NCBI GenBank assembly: GCA_025450475.1
Contig: JANWHJ010000037.1
Coordinates: 1-31,076 of the forward strand
DNA: 31,076 nucleotides
DNA from: Nitrososphaera sp.
GTDB taxonomy: Archaea > Thermoproteota > Nitrososphaeria > Nitrososphaerales > Nitrososphaeraceae
Direction of reading: 5' to 3'
Part shown: positions 23,387-30,517 of the stretch, in pieces
Numbering within the stretch: position 1 is the stretch's first letter
Layout: every line of letters begins with the position of its first letter
Program-made: the position numbers and the translations under genes
The notes under the pieces: model-generated
Databases searched by the model: none
Seen by the model: the letters and a program-made list of their open reading frames with translations, nothing else
Told to the model about the DNA's origin: nothing

Positions 23387-23471
23387 TGCGGGAGGTGGGA
23401 TTTGAACCCACGAACCCCTAAGGGATAAGAGCCTCAGTCTTACGCCTTTGGCCATGCTGGGCGACTCCCGC
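23387..23471 (-). tRNA. tRNA-Leu (anticodon GAG)
   Basis: The minus strand folds as a class II tRNA. The acceptor arms are GCGGGAG (5' end, 23471-23465) and CTCCCGC (23394-23388), with discriminator A at 23387. The anticodon arm is TAAGA-CTGAGGC-TCTTA, giving anticodon GAG. A long variable arm follows, as expected for leucine, then the T arm GTGGG-TTCAAAT-CCCAC. No intron is seen in the anticodon loop. CCA is not encoded (after the discriminator the sequence reads CCTTTT); that T run may end transcription. A TATA-like TCAAATTAG on the minus strand near 23496-23504 lies about 27 nt upstream. Confidence 0.96.
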
Positions 23472-23517
23472 GCCTGTTAAACACGCTCGCCCCGCGCTAA
23501 TTTGAACATGTCCCCAC

Positions 23518-23586
23518 CACGGTAACCTGTCTAAAGGGTAGTAAGGACACTTTCAGCGCGGTAAACTATCCCTTGGTTCGGCCGTG
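23518..23586. ncRNA. Candidate structured RNA element, strand unclear
   Basis: Three nested helices can form in one 69-nt stretch. CACGG (23518-23522) pairs with CCGTG (23582-23586). AACC (23524-23527) pairs with GGTT (23575-23578). AAGGG plus TAGT (23534-23542) pairs with ACTA plus CCCTT (23565-23574) with a single T bulge. The order is collinear, as in a real long hairpin with internal loops. It lies 47 nt upstream of the tRNA-Leu on the minus strand, so it could be a separate RNA or a processing structure in a longer precursor. Confidence 0.4.
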
Positions 23587-23778
23587 CTTCATTTCTTAGG
23601 ACTTCATATAATCATTGTGGGCGGGATAAATCCCTCATTTTGAACCATTCGACGCTGATCCTATCTTGTTAGAAAAAAATAAGAGCCGTTGGCATTGTTT
23701 TTTCCGTACGATAACATTGGTACCCTTAACGCCTAATGTTACTTAATTGAGGTAAAAATCATCCTGTGAGAAAAAAAA

Positions 23779-23850
23779 TGCCCGCAAGTCCGAACAACGT
23801 GGGGATTCGGGAATCTTGCGGGCCGTCGGTTCCGTTAGGGATAACGGTAT
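23779..23850 (+). ncRNA. Candidate structured RNA with two hairpins
   Basis: The first hairpin pairs CCCGCAAG (23781-23788) with CTTGCGGG (23815-23822), continued inside by CCGAA (23790-23794) with TTCGG (23806-23810) and an 11-nt loop. The second pairs CCGTTA (23832-23837) with TAACGG (23842-23847) around a GGGA loop, which fits a GNRA tetraloop. A weak TATA-like GGTAAAAATC (about 23751-23760) is placed so that transcription would start right at the first hairpin. An alternative reading is a leaderless 24-codon ORF from ATG 23779, without motifs. Strand is chosen from the TATA position and is not certain. Confidence 0.45.
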
Positions 23851-24148
23851 GAAGAATTATCGACAAACGCAGTTATTTGTGTTCCGGATCATCGAAGTAA
23901 AGCGAAAGTTATTTTGTGTTCTTTACTAATACGAACTTTGCTTACCAGTACGACTAATACATTCTTAACAACCCCACCAGCTACCACAGATGAACCGGAA
24001 CCATGATACGGGTCATCATTCTAGGTTGCAAGCCGGGGACACTGTTCCTAATCGTACTATGTATTGAGATGATCAGGGTTTGCGGACACTGATGTCTGCA
24101 GTCTTGCGGATTATCTTAGGCGCTTCACGATTCGCGTGGCGGTAATGG

Positions 24149-24157
24149 TTTTTATAA
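24149..24157 (+). promoter_or_regulatory. TATA box for rpo10
   Basis: TTTTTATAA is centred about 29 nt before the ATG at 24183, predicting a leader of about 3 nt. Confidence 0.75.
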
Positions 24158-24182
24158 TGCTTGTGGACTTTGATAGAAGCAG

Positions 24183-24419
24183 ATGCTCATCCCGGTTCGC
24201 TGTTTTACATGCGGCAACCTTATCGCAGATAGATACGCTGAATACTCAAATAGGGTAAAGGCTGGCGAAGACCCGGCTAAAGTAATGGACTCGCTCAACA
24301 TAAAGCGCTACTGCTGCAGGAGGATGTTCATCTCCAGCATTGAGACTATATACCAGATTATCCCATACTACGAGGCGCTAAGAAGACGGATGTCCGAGAT
24401 CCAATCCGAAATAGAATAA
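24183..24419 (+). CDS. rpo10: DNA-directed RNA polymerase subunit N (Rpo10)
   Basis: This 78-residue subunit (archaeal RpoN, equal to eukaryotic RPB10) binds one zinc ion and helps assemble the Rpo3/Rpo11 platform. The pattern MLIPVRCFTCGNLIADRYAE with the CxxC pair Cys7 and Cys10, followed by the adjacent Cys44-Cys45 in KRYCCRRMF, is diagnostic. Its length is a little above the usual 60-70, due to a charged C-terminal tail. It opens the conserved archaeal operon with enolase, ribosomal protein S2, MEMO and mevalonate kinase. Confidence 0.97.
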   Translation: MLIPVRCFTCGNLIADRYAEYSNRVKAGEDPAKVMDSLNIKRYCCRRMFISSIETIYQIIPYYEALRRRMSEIQSEIE

Positions 24420-24430
24420 TCATAAACAAG

Positions 24431-24440
24431 TATTAAATAA
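24431..24440 (+). promoter_or_regulatory. Internal TATA box for enolase
   Basis: TATTAAATAA is centred about 26 nt before the ATG at 24461 but only 13 nt before the in-frame ATG at 24449. This supports 24461 as the start for a leaderless transcript. Confidence 0.6.
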
Positions 24441-24460
24441 CGTCGCGCATGGTCACACTT

Positions 24461-25708
24461 ATGCCTTCTATCACAGCAGTCCGCGGCAGAATAGTTTTCA
24501 ACAGCCGAGGAACAAAGACCATTGAAATTGACGTCATAACAGACAATAAGTTCATGGGGAGAGCCTGTGCACCATCCGGCGCCTCCGTAGGAAAGTTCGA
24601 GGCCCAGAGCTTCCCTGAGAACAGGGCCGAAAACGCGCTTGCTGCATTTAACGCCAATTCTAGAAAATTTGTGAGTCTTCATGCAGAGAACATGCAGGCA
24701 GTTTTTGACGCGCTGAGATCAATCGACAATACCGAAAATTACAACAAGATAGGCGGATCCGTCGCGTACGCGCTTTCTCTCGCAGCCGTAGACTCAGCAG
24801 CTAAGGCGCTCAACATTCCGCTTTTCAAATTATTGAAACCTGCCAAACCTTACCATTTCCCGTTCCCCCTGGGCAACATCCTTGGCGGCGGGGCTCACGC
24901 GGGACCCGGCACTCCGGATATTCAGGAAATTCTAGCTTGTCCAGTGGGCGCAAAGGGCATTGTAGAGGCGCTTGAGATGAACTTCAAACTTCACGCCGAG
25001 ACGCGCAAGGTTATCGAATCGATTGACAATCGCTTCACCTACGGCAGAGGTGACGAAGGCGCATGGGCTCCCAACGTGGACAATGACAAGGCGCTAGAGA
25101 TCGTGGAAAAGGCAGTCAAGAACTGCGGTTACACCCCTGGCAGAGAAATGGCAATTGGGATCGACTTTGCTAGCTCATCGTTCTGGGACGAGAAGATCGA
25201 GGTTTACGATTACTCCAGGCAAGGAGTCAAGAGGGACACCGGCGAGCAGATAGATTTTGCAAGTAGGCTGATGCGCGACTACAAGCTCGTTTACGCAGAA
25301 GACCCTGTGCACGAAGGTGATTTTGAAAGTATGGCAATCCTGACGAAAAAGAACCAAAAGACTTTGGTGACCGGCGATGACATGCTGGTCACAAATGCTG
25401 ACAAGGTGAAGGAGGCAGTGAAATATGGCGCGTGCAGCGGCGCAATACTGAAGGTCAACCAGGCAGGCAGCCTATACGACGCAATTAATTTTGCGGAAGA
25501 GTGCAAGAAGAATAGTATCAAGATAATAACGTCGCATAGGTCCGGCGAATCTGTGGATTCGCATATCTCCCACATCGCAATCGCCACTGAGTCAAAGATG
25601 ATAAAGACGGGAGTGCTTGGGGGCGAGCGCGTCGCCAAGCTGAACGAGCTTGTTCGTATGACAGAGCATGATTTAATAGAAGGTATGGCTGAACTGACCT
25701 TTGCATAA
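24461..25708 (+). CDS. eno: Enolase (phosphopyruvate hydratase)
   Basis: Enolase interconverts 2-phosphoglycerate and phosphoenolpyruvate in glycolysis and gluconeogenesis. From ATG 24461 it has 415 residues; an ATG at 24449 would add 4 but conflicts with the TATA box position. Visible motifs are SGASVG (39-44) in the substrate loop, a metal-binding EDP (LVYAEDPVHEGD), TGDDMLVTN, the catalytic Lys in ILKVNQAGSL, and SHRSGES starting near residue 358. The usual SGASTG has Val for Thr. The stop overlaps the rps2 start by 1 nt (TAATG), so the two are translationally coupled. Confidence 0.96.
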   Translation: MPSITAVRGRIVFNSRGTKTIEIDVITDNKFMGRACAPSGASVGKFEAQSFPENRAENALAAFNANSRKFVSLHAENMQAVFDALRSIDNTENYNKIGGSVAYALSLAAVDSAAKALNIPLFKLLKPAKPYHFPFPLGNILGGGAHAGPGTPDIQEILACPVGAKGIVEALEMNFKLHAETRKVIESIDNRFTYGRGDEGAWAPNVDNDKALEIVEKAVKNCGYTPGREMAIGIDFASSSFWDEKIEVYDYSRQGVKRDTGEQIDFASRLMRDYKLVYAEDPVHEGDFESMAILTKKNQKTLVTGDDMLVTNADKVKEAVKYGACSGAILKVNQAGSLYDAINFAEECKKNSIKIITSHRSGESVDSHISHIAIATESKMIKTGVLGGERVAKLNELVRMTEHDLIEGMAELTFA

Positions 25709-26445
25709 TGAGTAATTCCGAAAACGGCCCTGACGATATTGAAACCAACGCGGGGATTGACGAGGAGGAGAAAGTAACCGAAGTGCATTCAGATTCCCCG
25801 CCTGTTGAAACTCAGGAAGGTCAGGAGGCAATTGATACCGATAATTTAGAAAAGATGATACTCTCCACGGGCATACGCGTAGGCACTCCTGTCAAGACAA
25901 AGTTCATGGCTCCGTTCATAGTCAAGGCAAACCCCGAGGGCCTATACATCCTTGACATCAGCAAGACTCTGGCAAGGGTTGACGTTGCTGCAAAGTTCAT
26001 CGGCAGGTCAAGCATTTCCAAGGTTGCCGTGACTTCTGCCCGCGAATACGGCAAAACCCCGGTAGAAAAGTTCTGCGAGCTAACAGGCGCAACCCCGATC
26101 TTGGGCCGCTTCATGCCCGGCACGTTCACCAATCCGTCGCTTCCAGGCTATATGGAACCGGAAATAGTAGTCGTAACCGACCCGCAGGCAGACCAGCAAG
26201 CCGTCCTTGAATCTACAAGGGCAGGAGTGCCGGTAATAGCGATTGCCAATAGCGACAACGTCACTGCAAAGGTAGACTTGGTAATACCTGCAAACAACCG
26301 AGGGCGCAAGGCGCTGGCAACAGTCTACTGGCTCCTCGCAAGAGAAGTGCTCAAGAAGCACGGAGCGATCAAGTCAGACAGCGAAATGCTGGAAAAAGCT
26401 TCCATCGACGACTTTGAGACAAAGTTAGTCGAGGAAGCATCTTGA
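25708..26445 (+). CDS. rps2: 30S ribosomal protein S2
   Basis: This 245-residue protein of the small subunit shows clear S2 signatures: LYILDISKTLARVDVAAKFI, GRFMPGTFTNPSLPGYMEPE and PVIAIANSDN followed by DLVIPANNRGRKALATVYWLL. The first 45 residues or so are strongly acidic and low in complexity, an extension not found in most S2 proteins. It begins inside the eno stop codon and ends in a 4-nt TTGA overlap with the MEMO gene. Confidence 0.97.
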   Translation: MSNSENGPDDIETNAGIDEEEKVTEVHSDSPPVETQEGQEAIDTDNLEKMILSTGIRVGTPVKTKFMAPFIVKANPEGLYILDISKTLARVDVAAKFIGRSSISKVAVTSAREYGKTPVEKFCELTGATPILGRFMPGTFTNPSLPGYMEPEIVVVTDPQADQQAVLESTRAGVPVIAIANSDNVTAKVDLVIPANNRGRKALATVYWLLAREVLKKHGAIKSDSEMLEKASIDDFETKLVEEAS

Positions 26446-27290
26446 CAAAGAGGGCGCCAGCAGTCGCCGGAATGTTTTATCCAAACAATCCGCGGGATCT
26501 AAGGGGGCTTGTCGACCAGTCTTTTCGCAACCAACGTTTTGGTCCCGGCAAGGCCCCGCCTTCTGCGGACAAGCGAAGGATCTACGGCATAGTCTCGCCA
26601 CACGCGGGCTATGTTTATTCCGGCGCAGTCGCGGCAAATGGCTTTTACGAAATCTCTTCAATGGACTTCCAAGATATCATAATGGTGGGGCCGAATCACT
26701 ACGGCATTGGCTCGCTGGTGGCGGCAATGAAAGATGGCGAATGGGAGACTCCGCTGGGCGATGTACAGATCAATTCCGAGCTGGCAGAAGAAATTGCAAG
26801 TAGGTCGTCCACCCTTGGCTTTGACGACTTTGCCCATAGCCGCGACCATTGCTTGGAAGTACAGCTGCCTTTCTTGCAGTGTATGAAGCATGATTTCACA
26901 ATCGTGCCGATAATCCTTGCGTCACAGAGGAGCGACACCGCCTATGACCTTGGAAATGCGATATCAGAGACTGTGGCAGAAAAAGGTATGTCAGAGTCCA
27001 CGCTATTGATTGCGTCGTCTGACTTTACGCATTACGAGCCAAACAGCGATGCACACAGGAAGGACGGTGAGCTGATAAAGGCCATTCTTGCGCTTGACAT
27101 TAACAAGTTTTATGCCGTCCTTGAGAGGCTGGACGTTTCTGCCTGTGGTTATGGTGCTATCGCAACTATTATGGTCGCCGCAAGGAACCTTGGATCCACC
27201 AGAGGCGAGTTGCTAAAATACGCGACAAGCGGAGATGTGACAGGGGACAACAGCGCGGTAGTTGGATACTCTTCGATAGTGTTTGTATGA
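26442..27290 (+). CDS. MEMO family protein (AmmeMemoRadiSam protein B type)
   Basis: This 282-residue protein is related to human MEMO1 and, by fold, to class III extradiol dioxygenases. Likely metal ligands are His54 (VSPHAGYVYSG), His86 (GPNHYGIG) and Cys235 (DVSACGYGAI); DHCLEVQLPFLQ at 135-146 is another hallmark. MEMO1 binds copper or iron and has been tied to redox chemistry, but the archaeal function is unknown. It starts at TTG 26442, overlapping rps2 by 4 nt, and overlaps mvk by 4 nt (ATGA). The steady place of MEMO in this archaeal operon suggests a conserved housekeeping role. Confidence 0.93.
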   Translation: MTKRAPAVAGMFYPNNPRDLRGLVDQSFRNQRFGPGKAPPSADKRRIYGIVSPHAGYVYSGAVAANGFYEISSMDFQDIIMVGPNHYGIGSLVAAMKDGEWETPLGDVQINSELAEEIASRSSTLGFDDFAHSRDHCLEVQLPFLQCMKHDFTIVPIILASQRSDTAYDLGNAISETVAEKGMSESTLLIASSDFTHYEPNSDAHRKDGELIKAILALDINKFYAVLERLDVSACGYGAIATIMVAARNLGSTRGELLKYATSGDVTGDNSAVVGYSSIVFV

Positions 27291-28258
27291 CAAAGAGCAA
27301 GGCATCTGCACCCGCTAAGGTAATCTTGTTTGGAGAGCACTTTGTAGTTCATGGCAATCCCGCGATACTCGCGTCGATAAACCGGCGCGTTGTAGTCAAT
27401 GCTCGCACGATAAGTGAAAACAGGGTTGCTATCAGATCCGACATTGGCTTTGCCGGACATTACAGCGGCTCTATTTTCAGAATGATCGAAGGTGGCATGG
27501 AAGCAAAAACAATTCTGGACCCGCTGCACAGCGCAATCACGCGGATCCTTTCGTCAAGAAGCAAGAAAACAGGAATAGAGATTGACATCTCGTCCAGCGT
27601 GCCACTGGGAATAGGCCTCGGGTCTTCCGCCGCGGCATGTGTGGCCACAGTAGCCGCAGTAACTTCACTGTTCCAGAAAAAGCTGAACAGGCAAGAAATA
27701 TGCATGATGGCGATCGAATCTGAACGCCTGATCCACAAGGATTCATCCGGCGCGGACTGTTATGTAAGCACGTTTGGCGGGCTGATACACTACAGGAAGG
27801 ACAAGTTCAAGAAAGTGCAGGCAAAAGGGCCACTGGCTCTAATAATTGCCAGCACAGGGATAAGGCATTTCACAGGCGACCTGGTGGCAAGCGTCAGCAA
27901 GTTCAAAGACAGTAACGAAACATTGTTTGAAAGCATGGCGAAGCAGGCCGCCAATATTTGCGTGCAAGCACAAGGCGCGATACAGTCTGGCAGGCACGAC
28001 AGGGTAGGAGAACTAATGAACGAGAACCAGGCGCTTCTGCGCCAGCTCGGGATTTCCCATTACAAAACTGATGACCTGATAGACATCTGCTGCAAAGCAG
28101 GCGCGCTCGGAGCAAAAATTACGGGAGCGGGCGGTGGAGGGGCAGTGATCGCGCTCGCAGCAACCAAGGAAGACAGCGAAAAGATAGCATCGCGCGTAAA
28201 GGCGGTCGGTTATGACTCATATGAAGTCAAGATAGACCGGGAAGGACTTGCCGCCTAG
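27287..28258 (+). CDS. mvk: Mevalonate kinase
   Basis: This 323-residue GHMP kinase phosphorylates mevalonate in the archaeal isoprenoid pathway. Motifs in order are PAKVILFGEHFVVHG (9-23), the ATP-binding VPLGIGLGSSAAA (105-117), SSGADCYVSTFGG with the catalytic Asp157, and the C-terminal KITGAGGGGAV block. Start ATG 27287 overlaps the MEMO stop. It is the last gene of the rpo10 operon here; in other archaea isopentenyl phosphate kinase and a prenyl synthase often follow, but here a phospholipase gene converges instead and shares the stop codon bases. Confidence 0.96.
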   Translation: MTKSKASAPAKVILFGEHFVVHGNPAILASINRRVVVNARTISENRVAIRSDIGFAGHYSGSIFRMIEGGMEAKTILDPLHSAITRILSSRSKKTGIEIDISSSVPLGIGLGSSAAACVATVAAVTSLFQKKLNRQEICMMAIESERLIHKDSSGADCYVSTFGGLIHYRKDKFKKVQAKGPLALIIASTGIRHFTGDLVASVSKFKDSNETLFESMAKQAANICVQAQGAIQSGRHDRVGELMNENQALLRQLGISHYKTDDLIDICCKAGALGAKITGAGGGGAVIALAATKEDSEKIASRVKAVGYDSYEVKIDREGLAA

Positions 28259-29421
28259 AGGCCTGCCTTTTGCAGAACCTCACTTGTCTTTGATTCACCC
28301 TCTCTTATTAGGCTCTTTATTCCTTCTCGCGAAAAGTCGGTGTTCTCATAGAGGTATGGAAACTGCTCCTCCCTTGTGATATAGGCAATGTTTCTTATTT
28401 CCGAGCCATGCTCTTTGAGCATCTTCTGGTATTTCCGGCGGATGCCGTCTAGCTTTTGTCTGTCTATCTTGCCGGCGTCAACTCTACTTTCGACAATCTC
28501 GTAGAGCTCCTCGATGAATTGCAAGTAGCGCGTTATCGCCTTTGCCATCTTTATGTTGTGTGCCGTCTTGTCGCTGAACATGATGTCCCGCGCCCTATGG
28601 TACACTTCGGGCAGGTTCTTCGGCAGCCTTTCGATTTTCTTGGGATAGTTTTCCACGATAAAGACCCGCTTGTTGATTATCGGCGCCGCATCCATCACTT
28701 CCCTCAGCGGTGTGTTGCTCAGAAGGCTACCATCCCATGCATAAACTCCCTTTTCAACTTCGACCCATGGAAAGCCGTACAAGGGATAACCTGAAGTGCC
28801 AAGGAGGTGCTTTGCTGTTATTTGCTGGCTGGCGCTGTCAAACGTCAAGGGCTCTGCTGTAAGGACGTTCACAGCAGTGATTATTAGTCGTGCGTTTGGG
28901 CTCCCCTCCGGCTTTAGCTTGTCATAATCGATGTATTTTTCAAGAGTAGAGATGAGTGGAGAATGATCATAGATGTAGGTCCACATATCGGGCCTGAAAT
29001 ACTGGGGATCTTTTGTCGCATATTCGGGCATCCACCTCGGCGCAAACATGATACGGTTGCCGTAGACTGCAGAGCTGAAGTACGTCAGCGTGTGCCTTAG
29101 CGACATACTTGCTTGCCGGTAATACTTGCTGTAGTAGCTTTCAGATCCGTTGTTGATGTTGTCTGGTTGATGCCATGGGGGCACCAGATTGACCGCGTTT
29201 TCTGCAAGCTCTAGCCAGAATTCTTCAAGTGCTATTTCTGGACGCTCGTTCCTGCAGCCAGCGATTATTGCGGCGTTCACCCCGCCAATCGACGTGCCTG
29301 CGATGATGTCAAGTTTGATGTTCCTTTTGGCAAACGCTTTGAACACTCCGCAGCCAAAGGCCCCCAACGAGCCTCCTCCCTGCAGCACAAGCACGTTTTC
29401 TATACCACGATTATGGACCAT
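28255..29421 (-). CDS. Patatin-like phospholipase
   Basis: This 388-residue protein has a patatin Ser-Asp dyad. The oxyanion-hole motif is GGGSLG (15-20), the nucleophile is Ser44 in GTSIGG, and the Asp is Asp230 in AWDGSLLSNTP; the last motif has DGS where DGG or DGA is common. It should cleave acyl esters. Because archaeal membrane lipids are ether-linked, the natural substrate may be foreign lipids, storage esters or acylated proteins. No signal peptide is seen. The C-terminal third (about 260-388) is helical and charged. Its stop overlaps the mvk stop on the other strand within CTAG. A TATA-like box (minus GCATAATTA, 29444-29452) lies 26 nt upstream, although the regulator gene ends only 25 nt away. 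Confidence 0.92.
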   Translation of the reverse strand: MVHNRGIENVLVLQGGGSLGAFGCGVFKAFAKRNIKLDIIAGTSIGGVNAAIIAGCRNERPEIALEEFWLELAENAVNLVPPWHQPDNINNGSESYYSKYYRQASMSLRHTLTYFSSAVYGNRIMFAPRWMPEYATKDPQYFRPDMWTYIYDHSPLISTLEKYIDYDKLKPEGSPNARLIITAVNVLTAEPLTFDSASQQITAKHLLGTSGYPLYGFPWVEVEKGVYAWDGSLLSNTPLREVMDAAPIINKRVFIVENYPKKIERLPKNLPEVYHRARDIMFSDKTAHNIKMAKAITRYLQFIEELYEIVESRVDAGKIDRQKLDGIRRKYQKMLKEHGSEIRNIAYITREEQFPYLYENTDFSREGIKSLIREGESKTSEVLQKAGL

Positions 29422-29446
29422 GCCTGAGAATAGTCACTCTCTGTAA

Positions 29447-30451
29447 TTATGCATTCTTAAAAGGGGCTGTGAGGTGCACCGGCTTTACCAAGTCTGCGAC
29501 GTCTATCCAGCAGCGGGCTATCTTGTCCATCGAGTAGGTCAAGTTTAGTACCGCAATCGCCGATTCGGGGTTCTTCGACTCAGCGCCGCTCTTGACCGAG
29601 TTTAGGATCTCATTAAACTTGTCATATGTCCTAACCACCACGTTTGATTCTTCTCTGTTCTTGTTCACGAATGCTGCGACTGACCTTTCCTGCATCTTTT
29701 CCACCAATGCACCTGCCTCCTCTATTTCAGCCATCACCTTTATGCGTGAAAGGTCCTGAGTTGTTCCTGAAAGGTCGACGATGTAGTCTCCAGCGCTCTC
29801 CAATAGATTTGCAGCTATCCTATAGTCCAGTATGTCGATATTGCTCAGGTTGAGCTTGCCGGCTAATCTCTGGTCCATCATGGCACTCCGGATGAGCCGC
29901 ACTAGCAAGAAATACTGACGGTCTACTTCGTCGTCCCTGCCACTAATCACCCGCCGGATGCTGTTCTCCTTTAATTTGATCGCATCAAGCAGATCACGGT
30001 ACATGCCGGCCACTATCGCGCTCATGCGCCTAAGTATCTTTTCCGCGTCGAGCGTGTTTGCGTCAAGCAGGAACTGGGCAGAAATGTGGAAGCCATCTTC
30101 GTCAACAATCTCCAAGCCGACCAACTTGCGCATTGCCTTTTTGACCCTGTCGGCATGTTCAAATGATATTGGGGAATTCGCCTTGATCCTGATGACGTCG
30201 TACCCTAGCAGGTATGCGCCGTACACTTGGTTGACGAGCGTGTCCATCGTGACTACGCTGTATGGAATAGTAACTTCCTTTGCCTCCTCCGCCATGTCGT
30301 CTGAAGGAAAAATCAGAATAGAGTTATCACGGTTGATGTCGATAGAAACGATGTTTCCCTTTTTCAGGTTGTTGCTCTTTATCCACTGGCTTGGCAGCGA
30401 GATTAGGATGCTACTCCCTATCTTTTGCAGACGCCTTGCATATCTTGCCAT
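29447..30451 (-). CDS. AbrB/SpoVT plus PhoU-type regulator
   Basis: The N-terminal part (1-50), MARYARRLQKIGSSILISLP followed by SQWIKSNNLKKGNIVSID, is a swapped-hairpin AbrB/SpoVT-type DNA-binding domain. The rest (about 90-334) is all helical and resembles tandem PhoU domains. This combination is common in archaea, where it is annotated as phosphate uptake regulator. No pst phosphate transporter genes are near, so the regulated genes cannot be named from context. It is divergent from pantoate kinase, with 66 nt of AT-rich promoter sequence between, and it precedes the patatin gene by 25 nt on the same strand. Confidence 0.88.
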   Translation of the reverse strand: MARYARRLQKIGSSILISLPSQWIKSNNLKKGNIVSIDINRDNSILIFPSDDMAEEAKEVTIPYSVVTMDTLVNQVYGAYLLGYDVIRIKANSPISFEHADRVKKAMRKLVGLEIVDEDGFHISAQFLLDANTLDAEKILRRMSAIVAGMYRDLLDAIKLKENSIRRVISGRDDEVDRQYFLLVRLIRSAMMDQRLAGKLNLSNIDILDYRIAANLLESAGDYIVDLSGTTQDLSRIKVMAEIEEAGALVEKMQERSVAAFVNKNREESNVVVRTYDKFNEILNSVKSGAESKNPESAIAVLNLTYSMDKIARCWIDVADLVKPVHLTAPFKNA

Positions 30452-30517
30452 GATAGTTTATATCCATTTAAACTAATTAAACATTATTTTTATATTTTCA
30501 ATAGTCCATAAGCAGTC
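30452..30517. promoter_or_regulatory. Divergent promoter region of 66 nt
   Basis: On the plus strand TTTTTATATTTT (30487-30498) is centred 26 nt before the pantoate kinase ATG. On the minus strand TTTAATTA (about 30474-30481) is centred 26 nt before the regulator ATG at 30451. Both genes should give leaderless mRNAs, and one bound protein could affect both. Confidence 0.7.

Larger units (their letters stand above)
23472..24182. other. Gap of 711 nt with several inverted repeats
   Basis: No protein gene is supported; the best short frames have 24 codons (ATG 23779) and 29 codons (ATG 24003) with no motif. Perfect or near-perfect inverted repeats are listed separately at 23518-23586 and 23781-23847. 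Others are TAACATT (23712-23718) with AATGTTA (23735-23741), GGGA-TAAA-TCCC at 23623-23634, and ATGAT with ATCAT near 24003-24020. The right end holds the rpo10 promoter. Known archaeal SRP RNA, RNase P RNA and 5S rRNA motifs were looked for and not found. Confidence 0.55.

Noticed and set aside
23831..23850. Similarity of TAGGGATAAC to a homing endonuclease (I-SceI) site or to a 23S rRNA core motif
   Set aside because: Only about ten bases agree and the flanks differ; the stem with a GGGA loop explains the bases better.
24065..24110. C/D box small RNA
   Set aside because: A C-box-like GAGATGA and a CTGA are present, but there is no proper D box, and the D'/C' spacing is wrong.
23472..24182. 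SRP RNA, RNase P RNA or 5S rRNA in the large gap
   Set aside because: The conserved cores of these RNAs were not found on either strand.
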